Shown here: positions 7,520 to 16,417 of the stretch, one piece after another
Numbering within the stretch: the first letter of the stretch is position 1
How the letters are laid out: every line of letters begins with the position of its first letter
Assembly: GCA_964342825.1 (NCBI GenBank)
Contig: CAYFHO010000054.1
Location: 1-38,876 of the forward strand
DNA: 38,876 nucleotides
Reading direction: 5' to 3'
From: AAA164-E04 sp964342825
GTDB lineage: Bacteria > Verrucomicrobiota > Verrucomicrobiia > Limisphaerales > AAA164-E04
Translations under genes and position numbers: made by a program
Notes under the pieces: model-generated
Told to the model about the DNA's origin: nothing
The model's input: only the letters and a program-made list of their open reading frames with translations
Database searches by the model: none

Positions 7520-10500
7520 TTATGAAATCGAATTTTTGAAATTTAATTCAAGGTGAAAGGTTGTGCCCTTTCCTGGAATGGATTCATAATTTAGCTCACC
7601 ACCCATCGCGTCGCACAGATGCCTGCAAATTGCCAGGCCAAGTCCCGTTCCACCGTATTGTCGTGAAGTTGACCCATCCCCTTGTGTAAAGGGTGTAAAC
7701 AATGTGTTTCGAATTTCCTCAGGTATGCCGATACCTGTATCTTCCACTTCGATTCGTATCCTGCTTTCATCGTCTTGAAGATTCACCAGCTTGGCGCGCA
7801 CAGTGACACCTCCATTTTCGGTGAATTTGATACTGTTTCCGATGAGGTTCAAAAGGATTTGGCCGAGACGTTGAGAATCTCCGCGAACTAACTCAGGGAT
7901 TTGTGGGTCGAGGTCTGTTTCAAGGGTAAGACCCTTATTAGTCGCATTCCCCTGCACGACCCTCATGGTGTCATTCAAGATCGATCTTAAATCAAAAGGA
8001 GACTCCTTTAACTGTAATTTTCCAGCCTCCATTTTGGAGTAATCCAAAATGTCATTGATAGTGGACAGGAGGACGTTGCCGCAGTGCTTGACTGTTTCGG
8101 CGTAGTCTTTCTGTTCTGAATTTAAATCGGATTCGAGGAGGAGGTGATTCATTCCCATGATCCCGTTCATCGGAGTTCTAATTTCATGAGAGACCGTTGC
8201 AAGGAATTCAGATTTCACCTTCAGTGCTTTTTCCGCCTCCTCTTTTGTAATCAGCAACTCGGCATTCTTCATTTCGAGTTCTTGCAAGTGAGCTTCCTGT
8301 TGTCGTGCATGTTCTTTCTTTTCTCGCGTATATTTGGTGATGCCCAGGGCCGTCAGAGTAAGGGAGAAAAATAATAGTGTTCCCCCAACGGTTGCGGCTT
8401 CGGTTGTCTGATACCAGGGAGTCAAGTAGTCTTCGGGAAGGATGGTGAGGTCGAAGGAGTAAAGATCAGAGGCGTTCATGCCCCCATCATAGCCACGGTA
8501 TTGAACTTGATAATTTCCTGGTTCTCCCAGCATTAAATCATCCATCCCTGAAGAGCCCAGGCTTTGCCAATCAGTATAGACCATCCCATTTTTCTTAACG
8601 ATGTAGGTGTACTGGCGTTTTGCCGCAGAGTCCGTCAAATTGATCATTGTAAACTCCATTGTGAGCCTACGATTGGCAAGCAACTCGATCGGTTTCAGAC
8701 GGCTATCACCGGTGTGAAGATGGTATCTGCTTTCGTCTGTGGTCAGGGTCAGGTTGACCAAAGGTCTGTTGTGCCGATGGCGAAACTGAACAATTCCATT
8801 GTCGGTACCAGCCCATATGGCGCCTTGGGTATCCTCGAAAACGGTTCGTACGCTGTTATGTGGTAATCCGTCTCTGGTGTCGTAAGTGGACCAAAGTGAA
8901 CCATCCGACACAGCCATTCCTCCACCCAACAAGCCCACCCAAATTTTTTCGTGCTGTGGGGAGATCCATATCTGCTTTCCTCGGTTAAGATGAGGCGAAT
9001 CCTCCGGGGAAATCCTGAACAATCCTTCAGACGGCGTGAATTGAAATATTCCAACACTCGTGACGATGTAGAGAATTTCCCCATCGGGATCAAATTCCAC
9101 ATCTTCAATGCGGGCTGACTTCATGGCATTCAACGTTTCTGGAACGATCAGCCTCCCTTCGTTCAGAACGTACAATCCCGAATCTGTTCCGACCCAAATC
9201 ATACCCTCCCGTGAAATAGCCAGGCACAAACAATGAGCATCCTCAAGTCCTTGATTGGCTCCAAAATTTCTAACCTTGCCTGTTTGCTTGTCCAGACGGA
9301 CGACACCCGAGTGCCAGCTTGTCAGCCAAAGGGCGTTGTCGGGTCCCACCTTGATATCCCTGACGTCCTGCACTTCGCCTTGCTGATCCGAAGGACCAAG
9401 ATATGATTTCAACACTCTTTTACCTTTTAATTCGGCAATACCCAATGCTGTCCCTACCCAGGCGTTTCCGGTGTCTTTGTCCACGTAAACACATTGAGCG
9501 TGATCATGGGGTAATCCGTTTTGAGTGGTTATTTGATCAAACTCCCAGCCGTCGAAGTAAAAGACACCTTTACCTTGAGTACCTGCCCAGAGCTGCCCCA
9601 GATCATTTCCCGCGATGGATAAAATCAGGTTGTGGGTCAATCCATCTCGTCTATCAAAGGTTTTGAGATGTTTATAGTCCAACAGGGAAAGTCCGCTATG
9701 CGTGGCAACCCATAAATCACCACTGTCATTCAGAAGGCATTGTGTGACCCATTGGTGAGGAAGGTGGACTGAATTCGCCCAATTAGTCCATCGACCTTCG
9801 TCATATCTCAGCAGGCCTTCACCTTGTGTTGCGATCCAAATGGAACCTTCACTGTCTCTCAATATATCCGTGATGAATGGATCCATCAGCATGGTCTCAG
9901 CAGTTTCATTATGAAATTTTCCGTTAGAAGGATCAAATATTGACAAACCTCCATCGCTGCCAATCCAAATGGTTCCATCATCATTCTCCATCAATGAACT
10001 CAGATGATTGTGGACGAGTCCTTCACCCAGCCCCCACTGCTTCCATCCTTCTGGTCGTTTTTCAAAAAGTCCATTGCCCCAGGAAGCTGCCCAAACTTTT
10101 CCATCTGCAGTTGTTAAGACGTCTTTGATCCAAATGGAATCCATCGCTTTAATGTTCACTAATTCAGAGTCTGGTGAATTGTTGAGATGGTATAATCCTT
10201 GTTCAGAACCAATCCAGATACCTCCATTCGGATCGCTGCTCACATGCCAGATGGTTTCATCCTCCAGGTCCGATAACTTGGGGGATCTGGAGATATTAAA
10301 ATTGATTCCTTCTTGCAAAAAGATGCCTTGATCGGTGCCTATCCACAGCTTTTCACCGTCGTTATGCAGGGAGAAAATCCGGTTCACCGGGATCATATCG
10401 CGGGGTGCATTTTCGAATTTTCCATCAGCAGAAACAGCCAGGCCACCTTTTTCGAGGCCAGCCCAAAGTCTGCCTGTAGAATCAAGTTCGATACAGCGGA

Positions 10501-11896
10501 TCTCGACTTCTTTCAAATTGCTGAGAAGGTCAAAATTTGTGGTCCGGGCTTTTCGGAAATCCGGAATATGGAAATCAAGATTGCGAACCGTCTTATCACC
10601 ACGCACTCCTATGAGAGATCCGGTTTGCCAGTCTCCGTGAATCATATTTGGGGAGATACCTGAAACAGCATTGATGTTCAGTTTTAATCCCAGCCAACCC
10701 TGAGGAAGATGTGCCCTGAGCCGGTAGTGTTTTTCGGGTAGATTGGCAAACTGAAATATCCCTGATTTATTGGACCAGGAGTAATAACGCGCATCATGGT
10801 CTTCCAGTGATCCTTTACCTTCTGGAACGGCTTCAATGAGGATGTGCTCCATTGGTGTGGCATCCATAGTAAAAACGGAGCCTTCCAGGTTCAGTGCGGG
10901 TTTCAGTCTCAGATCCTGCCTGATCCTTGTTCCCGCCGTGAATGAAGATAAATCCAAAATTGTTCTCGTCCCTCTTGTCAGGTGCTTTGCCACCAACTCC
11001 AGCCGTTGAGATGGCTCCGATTCAAAAATCAGCGCGAAACTACCGTCAGGGTTGGAAGTAACAAGGTTGAGAACTTGGTCGCCTTGTTGAATCTGGATAT
11101 TCGAATCAGACAAAGGAAGACCAGTTTCATTGAATACGAATCCATGAACCACCCAGAAAGAGGGAAGTTTTGTCATGGACTCCCATTCTTTGGTTTTTAT
11201 TTCGGTCTTCCCTTCCAACTTTAGAGGTTGGTGAACAGCGGAGACGGGGTTTTTATTTTCAACGGGCTCGAAATTCCATACTGCTTTCAGACCTGGTTCC
11301 GTTCCGGAAGCCTGAAGAAACATTTTTTCCTTAATCTGCAAGGATGATCTGGAGTGGTTCCAGATACGTAACTCGTCAATGGCGCCGTTGAATCTTCCGT
11401 TGCTCTCCCAGGGGCTGATACCAAACCTTGCCGGCCCGGAACCTGCAACGACTTGAGGCTCTGCGGAAGCGTTGAGATTTTCAGTCACCAATATTCCATT
11501 CAAATACAACTTGAGTCCTGCTTCAGGGGATATGACTGCAGCCACGTGGTACCATTGGTGGAGTCTAATGGCGTTGTGGGCTCTGACTACCTGGGCGGTA
11601 CCTTTTCCGTCGTAAGCGAATAATTGCAGCGTTGGCGTGCTGCGATACACGTTTAATCCTATGGAATTGAGCGTATCTCCAAAGCTCCAGGGTTGGGAAT
11701 ATTTATTGAAATCATCCCATCGAATCCAGGCTTCGATTGTGCAGGAATCAAGACCAGCGAGAATGGTATCTTCAATCAGTGCTCCGCATTCCGGCCCTGA
11801 CATTTCAAGGATATGATTGGAAGCCTTCTGCGCAAGGCATGTCTTGGATACTCCCAAGAGTGCCATCACATATATAAGCCAAGACCTCCAAAACAT
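7520..11896 (-). CDS. LamG / double-propeller (Reg_prop, Y_Y_Y) sensor histidine kinase
   Basis: This 1458-residue protein reads as a signal peptide (1-22), a LamG/concanavalin-like domain (about 28-210, containing YLNGILV and DELRIWN) and two carboxypeptidase-regulatory-like beta domains (about 250-330 and 335-400). A long series of Reg_prop propeller repeats follows (about 455-1040; many copies of the form WIGSDGGL or WAGTQGKG). Then come a Y_Y_Y domain (about 1065-1152), one transmembrane helix (about 1168-1187), a coiled coil, HisKA with H1237 (VSHEIRTPMNG) and HATPase_c (N box near N1350-N1354, DTGIGIP, GGTGLGLA). It resembles Bacteroidetes hybrid two-component glycan sensors but lacks any receiver or AraC-type DNA-binding domain. 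It probably senses an extracytoplasmic glycan. It lies 71 nt after the alpha/beta hydrolase on the same strand, which suggests control of that locus. Confidence 0.93.
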   Translation of the reverse strand: MFWRSWLIYVMALLGVSKTCLAQKASNHILEMSGPECGALIEDTILAGLDSCTIEAWIRWDDFNKYSQPWSFGDTLNSIGLNVYRSTPTLQLFAYDGKGTAQVVRAHNAIRLHQWYHVAAVISPEAGLKLYLNGILVTENLNASAEPQVVAGSGPARFGISPWESNGRFNGAIDELRIWNHSRSSLQIKEKMFLQASGTEPGLKAVWNFEPVENKNPVSAVHQPLKLEGKTEIKTKEWESMTKLPSFWVVHGFVFNETGLPLSDSNIQIQQGDQVLNLVTSNPDGSFALIFESEPSQRLELVAKHLTRGTRTILDLSSFTAGTRIRQDLRLKPALNLEGSVFTMDATPMEHILIEAVPEGKGSLEDHDARYYSWSNKSGIFQFANLPEKHYRLRAHLPQGWLGLKLNINAVSGISPNMIHGDWQTGSLIGVRGDKTVRNLDFHIPDFRKARTTNFDLLSNLKEVEIRCIELDSTGRLWAGLEKGGLAVSADGKFENAPRDMIPVNRIFSLHNDGEKLWIGTDQGIFLQEGINFNISRSPKLSDLEDETIWHVSSDPNGGIWIGSEQGLYHLNNSPDSELVNIKAMDSIWIKDVLTTADGKVWAASWGNGLFEKRPEGWKQWGLGEGLVHNHLSSLMENDDGTIWIGSDGGLSIFDPSNGKFHNETAETMLMDPFITDILRDSEGSIWIATQGEGLLRYDEGRWTNWANSVHLPHQWVTQCLLNDSGDLWVATHSGLSLLDYKHLKTFDRRDGLTHNLILSIAGNDLGQLWAGTQGKGVFYFDGWEFDQITTQNGLPHDHAQCVYVDKDTGNAWVGTALGIAELKGKRVLKSYLGPSDQQGEVQDVRDIKVGPDNALWLTSWHSGVVRLDKQTGKVRNFGANQGLEDAHCLCLAISREGMIWVGTDSGLYVLNEGRLIVPETLNAMKSARIEDVEFDPDGEILYIVTSVGIFQFTPSEGLFRISPEDSPHLNRGKQIWISPQHEKIWVGLLGGGMAVSDGSLWSTYDTRDGLPHNSVRTVFEDTQGAIWAGTDNGIVQFRHRHNRPLVNLTLTTDESRYHLHTGDSRLKPIELLANRRLTMEFTMINLTDSAAKRQYTYIVKKNGMVYTDWQSLGSSGMDDLMLGEPGNYQVQYRGYDGGMNASDLYSFDLTILPEDYLTPWYQTTEAATVGGTLLFFSLTLTALGITKYTREKKEHARQQEAHLQELEMKNAELLITKEEAEKALKVKSEFLATVSHEIRTPMNGIMGMNHLLLESDLNSEQKDYAETVKHCGNVLLSTINDILDYSKMEAGKLQLKESPFDLRSILNDTMRVVQGNATNKGLTLETDLDPQIPELVRGDSQRLGQILLNLIGNSIKFTENGGVTVRAKLVNLQDDESRIRIEVEDTGIGIPEEIRNTLFTPFTQGDGSTSRQYGGTGLGLAICRHLCDAMGGELNYESIPGKGTTFHLELNFKNSIS

Positions 11897-11967
11897 TGTT
11901 CAAGCCTAATAGTTATCTTTAAAACATCCAGAATAAGTTCCTTAAAATTACCGGGTTTCCTGTCCTT

Positions 11968-13065
11968 TTATTGTGCATCGGAAATTCTATTGGAAATTTG
12001 ATTTTTCATGAAAATATATGCTTTTTCTCGCATATCAGCGGGAAAATCATGACCACAGTCTGGGTGCGCTGAAAACATTTTCTGAGTGGCGTCATGCAGC
12101 TCAAAAACAGGACGGGCACAGTCCATGATTCGCTGCACGCTTTGCCAACGAAAATTACCATCTCCTTTCGGAGCACTCACAAAAATCGATCTTGGTGCAA
12201 TCGATGCAATCAATTCATGAAAATCAAAAGGAATTTCCTCCAGCTTGTAGCCCAATAATCGCGGCATATAACGCATGCTGGTCCATCCTCTGATATCACC
12301 GCCCTTGTAATCGAGAAACGAATCAAATCCACAACTGGTCACCGTCACCTTGATTCGTCCATCCAACACAGCGGTAAAGATGGCGTTGTGGCCTCCCAGA
12401 GAATGTCCGATTGCGGCGAAACCATCGGGATGCACGTTGGGTAGACTTTGCAGAAGATCGAGGCCTCTGCGGTTGTCCCAAATCGCTTTCATGGTTCCAC
12501 TGACATATCCAAGTTTTTTGAGGTCCGGATGATAATTTGCCAGCAACGGATATGCCGGAGATAGAGTGATCCAACCTCGCTCGGCCAATTCATGGGCATA
12601 TTGTCGTCCTTCTCTTCCTCCCAAACCCATAACCACTTTGTGTCCATTTTGGTGATCGGTTGGGTGAAGGCAAAGTGCTCCATAGGACTGTGTGCCCGGT
12701 TTGAGGGATCTTTTGGGAAGGCAAAGGTAGGCTGGAACATAAGACCCTGGCTCGGATTGATAGCTGATCAATCGGCGAATATAGGACCCGGCATCTGTTT
12801 CTTCCAAAACCTTCATATCCAAGTCACATCTTCGAGATTCCTTTGGCATTTCCCCCATGACTTCGAACATCCCTTTGAGTATTTCTTTTTTACGATACCT
12901 CCATTCAGTTGGACTTTGAGCTGATTTTTGCTCTCCCAGTTCTGTGCGATATAGGAGAAGCGATTCTCTTGGTAAGCGATCTGCCGCCAGGCAGGCAGAA
13001 GTGATCGTACAGACGACAATGAATCTGACCACTGTGCTCATTGCCTTTTGAATCATATTCTTCAT
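11968..13065 (-). CDS. Exported alpha/beta hydrolase (acyl/acetyl esterase-like)
   Basis: The 365-residue protein starts with a signal peptide ending near CLAAD (about residue 28) and has an alpha/beta-hydrolase core. The nucleophile elbow is GHSLGGH with Ser222. A candidate acid lies in SAPKGDGNF (Asp302), and the catalytic His is His339 in DCGHDFP. It resembles dienelactone-hydrolase or acetyl-xylan-esterase-type enzymes found in glycan loci, so it may remove acyl groups from glycans in the periplasm; this is inference. The ATG overlaps the nagA-like stop codon as ATGA, so translation is very likely coupled. An exported enzyme coupled to a cytoplasmic deacetylase suggests one pathway acting on both sides of the membrane. 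Confidence 0.85.
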   Translation of the reverse strand: MKNMIQKAMSTVVRFIVVCTITSACLAADRLPRESLLLYRTELGEQKSAQSPTEWRYRKKEILKGMFEVMGEMPKESRRCDLDMKVLEETDAGSYIRRLISYQSEPGSYVPAYLCLPKRSLKPGTQSYGALCLHPTDHQNGHKVVMGLGGREGRQYAHELAERGWITLSPAYPLLANYHPDLKKLGYVSGTMKAIWDNRRGLDLLQSLPNVHPDGFAAIGHSLGGHNAIFTAVLDGRIKVTVTSCGFDSFLDYKGGDIRGWTSMRYMPRLLGYKLEEIPFDFHELIASIAPRSIFVSAPKGDGNFRWQSVQRIMDCARPVFELHDATQKMFSAHPDCGHDFPADMREKAYIFMKNQISNRISDAQ

Positions 13066-14192
13066 GGTTGATTGACCCTGATGTTCAGGCCATTGCCTGG
13101 CAATTCAGTGATCACGCTGAATGATTGAGATGCTCCGATCTCGATGGCGTTCGGTAGCTGCATCCAAAGTGAAGGGATTTCCGAAAAGTGCTTCCAGATG
13201 TTTCGCCAATTTGTATTCAACATATTTGCAGCTCGTGTGATTCCTTCGCCAGGTTTCAAAGCAGATCCAGCAAAATTGCTTTTTCCCGGTTGACGGACGA
13301 TTTGATCGGCACCTACTTCCAACTCAATATCCTTGATCTTATATCGTCCTGGCACTGCACCCGCTGCAGACATGGCATCGGTGGTGTAATAGATTTGTTG
13401 AGAGGGTATGACTCGATGGAAAATCCGGAAAAGAGCAGGGGAGACATGAATGCCATCCGGAATGATCCCTGTCATCCAAGGTCCGGAATCAAGGACACGG
13501 AAAACCAGGTTGTCATGTCGATCCAGTTGCTGGGGACAGGCATTGCCAAGGTGAGTAAAGCCCGCTGCACCAGTTTCCAGAGCCTTTTTCAAGGTGGAGG
13601 CATTCGCATTGGTATGGCCCAGACTGATGCGAATGCCAAGCTCCACCGCTTTTTTAATCGTGTCCAAAGAGCCTGGTCGTTCCGGTGCCAGGGTAAGCAG
13701 GGCCCTGTCTTCTCCAATCGTTTTCTTGAGGGACATCATTTTGTCCGGACTGGGATCTTCCATGCAATCCGTATCATGAGCTCCGCAGTAACCTGGCTCT
13801 TCAGAAAGAAATGGCCCTTCGATGTGCCAACCTTTGATACAACTTCTCAGAAACGGATTCGAATCTCGAATTGCTTTCAAGTGCCTGAGGTTTTCGAGTA
13901 AATCATTCCAAGGTGCGGTGATCAGCGTTAAGAAAAAACAGGCGCAACCGTCCCTTCTCAATGCATGGCATGCGGACAGTAAATCGGACTCCGTCAGGTT
14001 TGATTGCTGAAAATCGATTCCGCCGTACCCGTTCACTTGAAGGTCCAGAATCGAAGGAGCCAACCAGACTTGATCCGACGCACTGGGTTTTGATGGTTCA
14101 ATACTGACGATTGATTGCTTGTCGTATGCAACAGTAATCCAATCTCCACTTTGCCAGTGCTTACCTGTGATAGATTGTGAAGTTTGGGGCAT
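13062..14192 (-). CDS. nagA: N-acetylglucosamine-6-phosphate deacetylase
   Basis: The 376-residue amidohydrolase carries the NagA motif series. These are DLQVNGYGG (Gln52 as in E. coli NagA), HIEGPF (His123/Glu125), SLGHTNA (His193), GFTHLGNA (His214), DGIHV (His249) and the catalytic Asp272 in TTDAMSAAG. It should hydrolyse the N-acetyl group of GlcNAc-6-phosphate in the cytoplasm. The gene lies 6 nt after the PfkB kinase and overlaps the next gene by 4 nt. The C-terminus is somewhat short and lacks the usual NPA...G..ADLV pattern, reading PNAIEIGASQSF instead. No nagB deaminase and no GlcNAc-type ROK kinase are in the window, so the supply and fate of the substrate are open. Confidence in family is high and in exact substrate good. 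Confidence 0.9.
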   Translation of the reverse strand: MPQTSQSITGKHWQSGDWITVAYDKQSIVSIEPSKPSASDQVWLAPSILDLQVNGYGGIDFQQSNLTESDLLSACHALRRDGCACFFLTLITAPWNDLLENLRHLKAIRDSNPFLRSCIKGWHIEGPFLSEEPGYCGAHDTDCMEDPSPDKMMSLKKTIGEDRALLTLAPERPGSLDTIKKAVELGIRISLGHTNANASTLKKALETGAAGFTHLGNACPQQLDRHDNLVFRVLDSGPWMTGIIPDGIHVSPALFRIFHRVIPSQQIYYTTDAMSAAGAVPGRYKIKDIELEVGADQIVRQPGKSNFAGSALKPGEGITRAANMLNTNWRNIWKHFSEIPSLWMQLPNAIEIGASQSFSVITELPGNGLNIRVNQP

Positions 14193-14198
14193 GACTAC

Positions 14199-15146
14199 TT
14201 AAGATGAAACAAGATCCTCGAACCTCGGATCCATTTCAAATCTCTGATTTGATTGAATAAAAGCATCCAAATCTTCGGGGATGATTCGTTCGGTCGCTCC
14301 TGATTGAGTAGCAACCATAGCCCCCAATCCGCATCCTGTGCGGCAACAATCTGACAAGGCAGCCCCATTTAAATAACGGTGAATGAAACCCGCCGTGCAT
14401 GAGTCACCAGCACCTACAGGATCCTTCAGCTTAATCTTAAATCCAGGTTGGTAGAGGATATTCTCAGTATGATCGAAAGCCAAGGCACCTTTTGCACCCA
14501 GGGTAATCAGGCAGCAATCCAGGTTCCATTGATCCACTAGCTGCTGTCCCAATTTTTTCAGATCGTTCGGGTCCATCTTGAACCAGGAGGACAGAATGCC
14601 TGTTTCTTCATCACTCAATTTCAGAATATTTGCCTGTCTCAGAGATTTCTCAACGATACCTTGATCATAACAATTTTTCCTCAGATTAATGTCACAAATT
14701 TTAATGGCATTGGACGGAATCAAATCTAGCAACCAATACAAAGTATCGCGAGATGCAGGCCTGCGCTGAGCGAGTGTTCCGAAGCAAATGGCATGAGTGC
14801 TTTGGGCCAAGCTTTCAAGATTTGGATTGGGTTTGATATTGTCGTAGGCCACATTTTCAATGATCTCATAGTCCGGGCTTTGGTTTTCATCGAACTCGAC
14901 TTGCACCGTACCCGTCGGCAATACCTCTTCAGTTTGCAGTCCCTCCAGGGGCATACCGAGCTTTGCAAGGATGTCTCTTGCCTTAGAACCAAAATGATCA
15001 TTTCCCAATCTTGAAACCATAACACTTCTGTTACCGAGGGAGTGCATACGGAATGCAAAATTACACGGAGCACCGCCAAGAACGGCTCCGTTTGGAAGTA
15101 GATCCCATAACACTTCGCCATAAGAGAGAACAGTTTTTTGATCCAT
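14199..15146 (-). CDS. PfkB-family carbohydrate kinase (fructokinase-like)
   Basis: The 315-residue kinase has both PfkB signatures: the N-terminal GGAPCNFAFRMHSLG (about 24-38) and the C-terminal DPVGAGDSCTAGF (242-254) with catalytic base Asp248. The opening GEVLWDLLPNGAVLGG matches the fructokinase style of the family. It would phosphorylate a sugar with ATP in the cytoplasm. It sits between the acyltransferase gene (14 nt) and the nagA-like gene (6 nt), so it belongs to the same transcript. Because its partner is a GlcNAc-6-phosphate deacetylase, an amino-sugar or another sugar kinase role should also be considered. Sequence alone favours fructose or a related hexose. Confidence 0.9.
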   Translation of the reverse strand: MDQKTVLSYGEVLWDLLPNGAVLGGAPCNFAFRMHSLGNRSVMVSRLGNDHFGSKARDILAKLGMPLEGLQTEEVLPTGTVQVEFDENQSPDYEIIENVAYDNIKPNPNLESLAQSTHAICFGTLAQRRPASRDTLYWLLDLIPSNAIKICDINLRKNCYDQGIVEKSLRQANILKLSDEETGILSSWFKMDPNDLKKLGQQLVDQWNLDCCLITLGAKGALAFDHTENILYQPGFKIKLKDPVGAGDSCTAGFIHRYLNGAALSDCCRTGCGLGAMVATQSGATERIIPEDLDAFIQSNQRFEMDPRFEDLVSS

Positions 15147-15160
15147 AATTGCCAGCTCTG

Positions 15161-16327
15161 CTAAATGATTTTTCGAAAACCTGGGACACGAATGATCAGG
15201 TCTGTAACAACATATGATGCTATAAGACTTGCGACTGTCAAAATCAATGCAGCCACCAACCGACTTTGATCAGCAATGGAAGCACAGGCCGGAGTCAAGA
15301 CGACCATGATCGGCGAATGAAGCATGTATACTCCAAAGCTCCGACGAGACAGCCAATCAGCAAGAGGTTGTGTGGCGTTTCCGAATCGATAAAACCATGA
15401 CATGATTCCCAAGCCAATGGCCAAACCGGTCAGTTGTTCCCAGAAGGCGAGCCCAAAGGCCCATGGATTCCATCCTCCGCTATAAATAATCGTACCCTCC
15501 TGAGGAGGGGGGCCTCCTGCTGAAACGAGGCAGATCAAAAATACAGGGCCAAAAATCAAACCTATCCATCCTGCTGTTCGAGCGGATTTTGATTTTACCA
15601 ATGCTTCGAACCACCCGTTTTGATCGCTCATGATGCCCAAAACAAAGGCAGAAATGTATTGAGAGAAAAACCCTAACTGCATGTTGGAGATTCCTGAACC
15701 CAAAGGATAAAAAAGCCGTACAACAAAAGAGCAGACTACCAGGCAAAGTCCGAAAAAAATCAAACTCGAAGGTTTCGGTGCAGGATTTATTTCATTATTT
15801 TCATTAGGTTTTTCAGAGGATTGTTTCCTTACGATTTTCACCCAAAAAACATATCCACAGCAAAAAAACAACAAAGCCACCGCAAACCACGTTGGACCGC
15901 TGCCTGCGAAAAACTTTCCTGATGTGATATATTCAAACCAGTAGGCGTTGTAGGGTTGGGAAACATCGTTTTCGCCTGGGTTCAGTTGGGAGTAGGTCAA
16001 AAGAGGCTCTATGCATAACATGTAAATTAAGGATGGAATTCCCAATCTCACCATCCTCTCCTTTAGGAAATTCATTGAACCCCGCTTCTGCATCCCTCGA
16101 TGTGCGAAGGTGCCAGCCAGAAAAAACAACAGTCCCATAAAAAATGACTGAAGGTGAGCCTGCCAAAGGATGAAGATTGTTAGTTCAAAATTTGATGGTC
16201 CAGGTGGGTGATTCGTGTACCACCCTCCGACATAGCTGTACGTCACGCAGGCATGCATGCTGACAACCAGAATAATGATGAAGGTGCGAAGATTATCAAT
16301 CCACGCTAATCGGGTGGCCTTATTCAT
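15161..16327 (-). CDS. Acyltransferase-3 family integral membrane protein
   Basis: The 388-residue polytopic protein has roughly ten hydrophobic segments and begins with the acyltransferase-3 pattern RLAWIDNLR followed by SMHACV, where His25 is the expected catalytic histidine. Further features are the conserved FFMGLLFFLAG segment and a later RRSFGVYMLHSP stretch. Such proteins (OafA/YrhL type) transfer acyl groups across or at the inner membrane, often acetylating surface polysaccharides. Here it is the first gene of a four-gene unit with PfkB kinase, NagA and an exported esterase, with the sensor kinase behind. Why an acyltransferase heads a catabolic unit is unclear. It could equally modify a capsule sugar. 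Confidence 0.88.
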   Translation of the reverse strand: MNKATRLAWIDNLRTFIIILVVSMHACVTYSYVGGWYTNHPPGPSNFELTIFILWQAHLQSFFMGLLFFLAGTFAHRGMQKRGSMNFLKERMVRLGIPSLIYMLCIEPLLTYSQLNPGENDVSQPYNAYWFEYITSGKFFAGSGPTWFAVALLFFCCGYVFWVKIVRKQSSEKPNENNEINPAPKPSSLIFFGLCLVVCSFVVRLFYPLGSGISNMQLGFFSQYISAFVLGIMSDQNGWFEALVKSKSARTAGWIGLIFGPVFLICLVSAGGPPPQEGTIIYSGGWNPWAFGLAFWEQLTGLAIGLGIMSWFYRFGNATQPLADWLSRRSFGVYMLHSPIMVVLTPACASIADQSRLVAALILTVASLIASYVVTDLIIRVPGFRKII

Positions 16328-16344
16328 GACACCTCATACTAAGC

Positions 16345-16381
16345 AAACGGATTTTATGATAGGCTTTTCGATGATCCGTTT
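16345..16381. repeat. 8-bp inverted repeat upstream of the acyltransferase gene
   Basis: AAACGGAT (16345-16352) is repeated in perfect inversion as ATCCGTTT (16374-16381) with 21 nt between the arms. It lies 18-54 nt upstream of the acyltransferase ATG. In the minus direction it has no T-run after it, so it does not look like a terminator for rsmD. One arm overlaps a candidate -35 and the other lies near the predicted transcription start, which fits an operator better. A chance match is possible. Confidence 0.4.
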
Positions 16382-16386
16382 ATCAA
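16356..16386 (-). promoter_or_regulatory. Candidate promoter for the acyltransferase-nagA operon
   Basis: On the minus strand TTGATA (16386-16381) is followed after 19 nt by TATCAT (16361-16356). Both hexamers are five out of six to the sigma-70 consensus, but the spacer is 2 nt long. The predicted start of transcription would be about 20 nt before the ATG at 16327. The inverted repeat at 16345-16381 surrounds the -10 box. Confidence 0.35.
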
Positions 16387-16417
16387 AAAATAACGATCAC
16401 TTTTCATTAGTTTCGCT

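Noticed and set aside
13188..13901. Long plus-strand frame antisense to nagA
   Set aside because: The NagA active-site motifs are on the minus strand; the antisense product has biased composition only.
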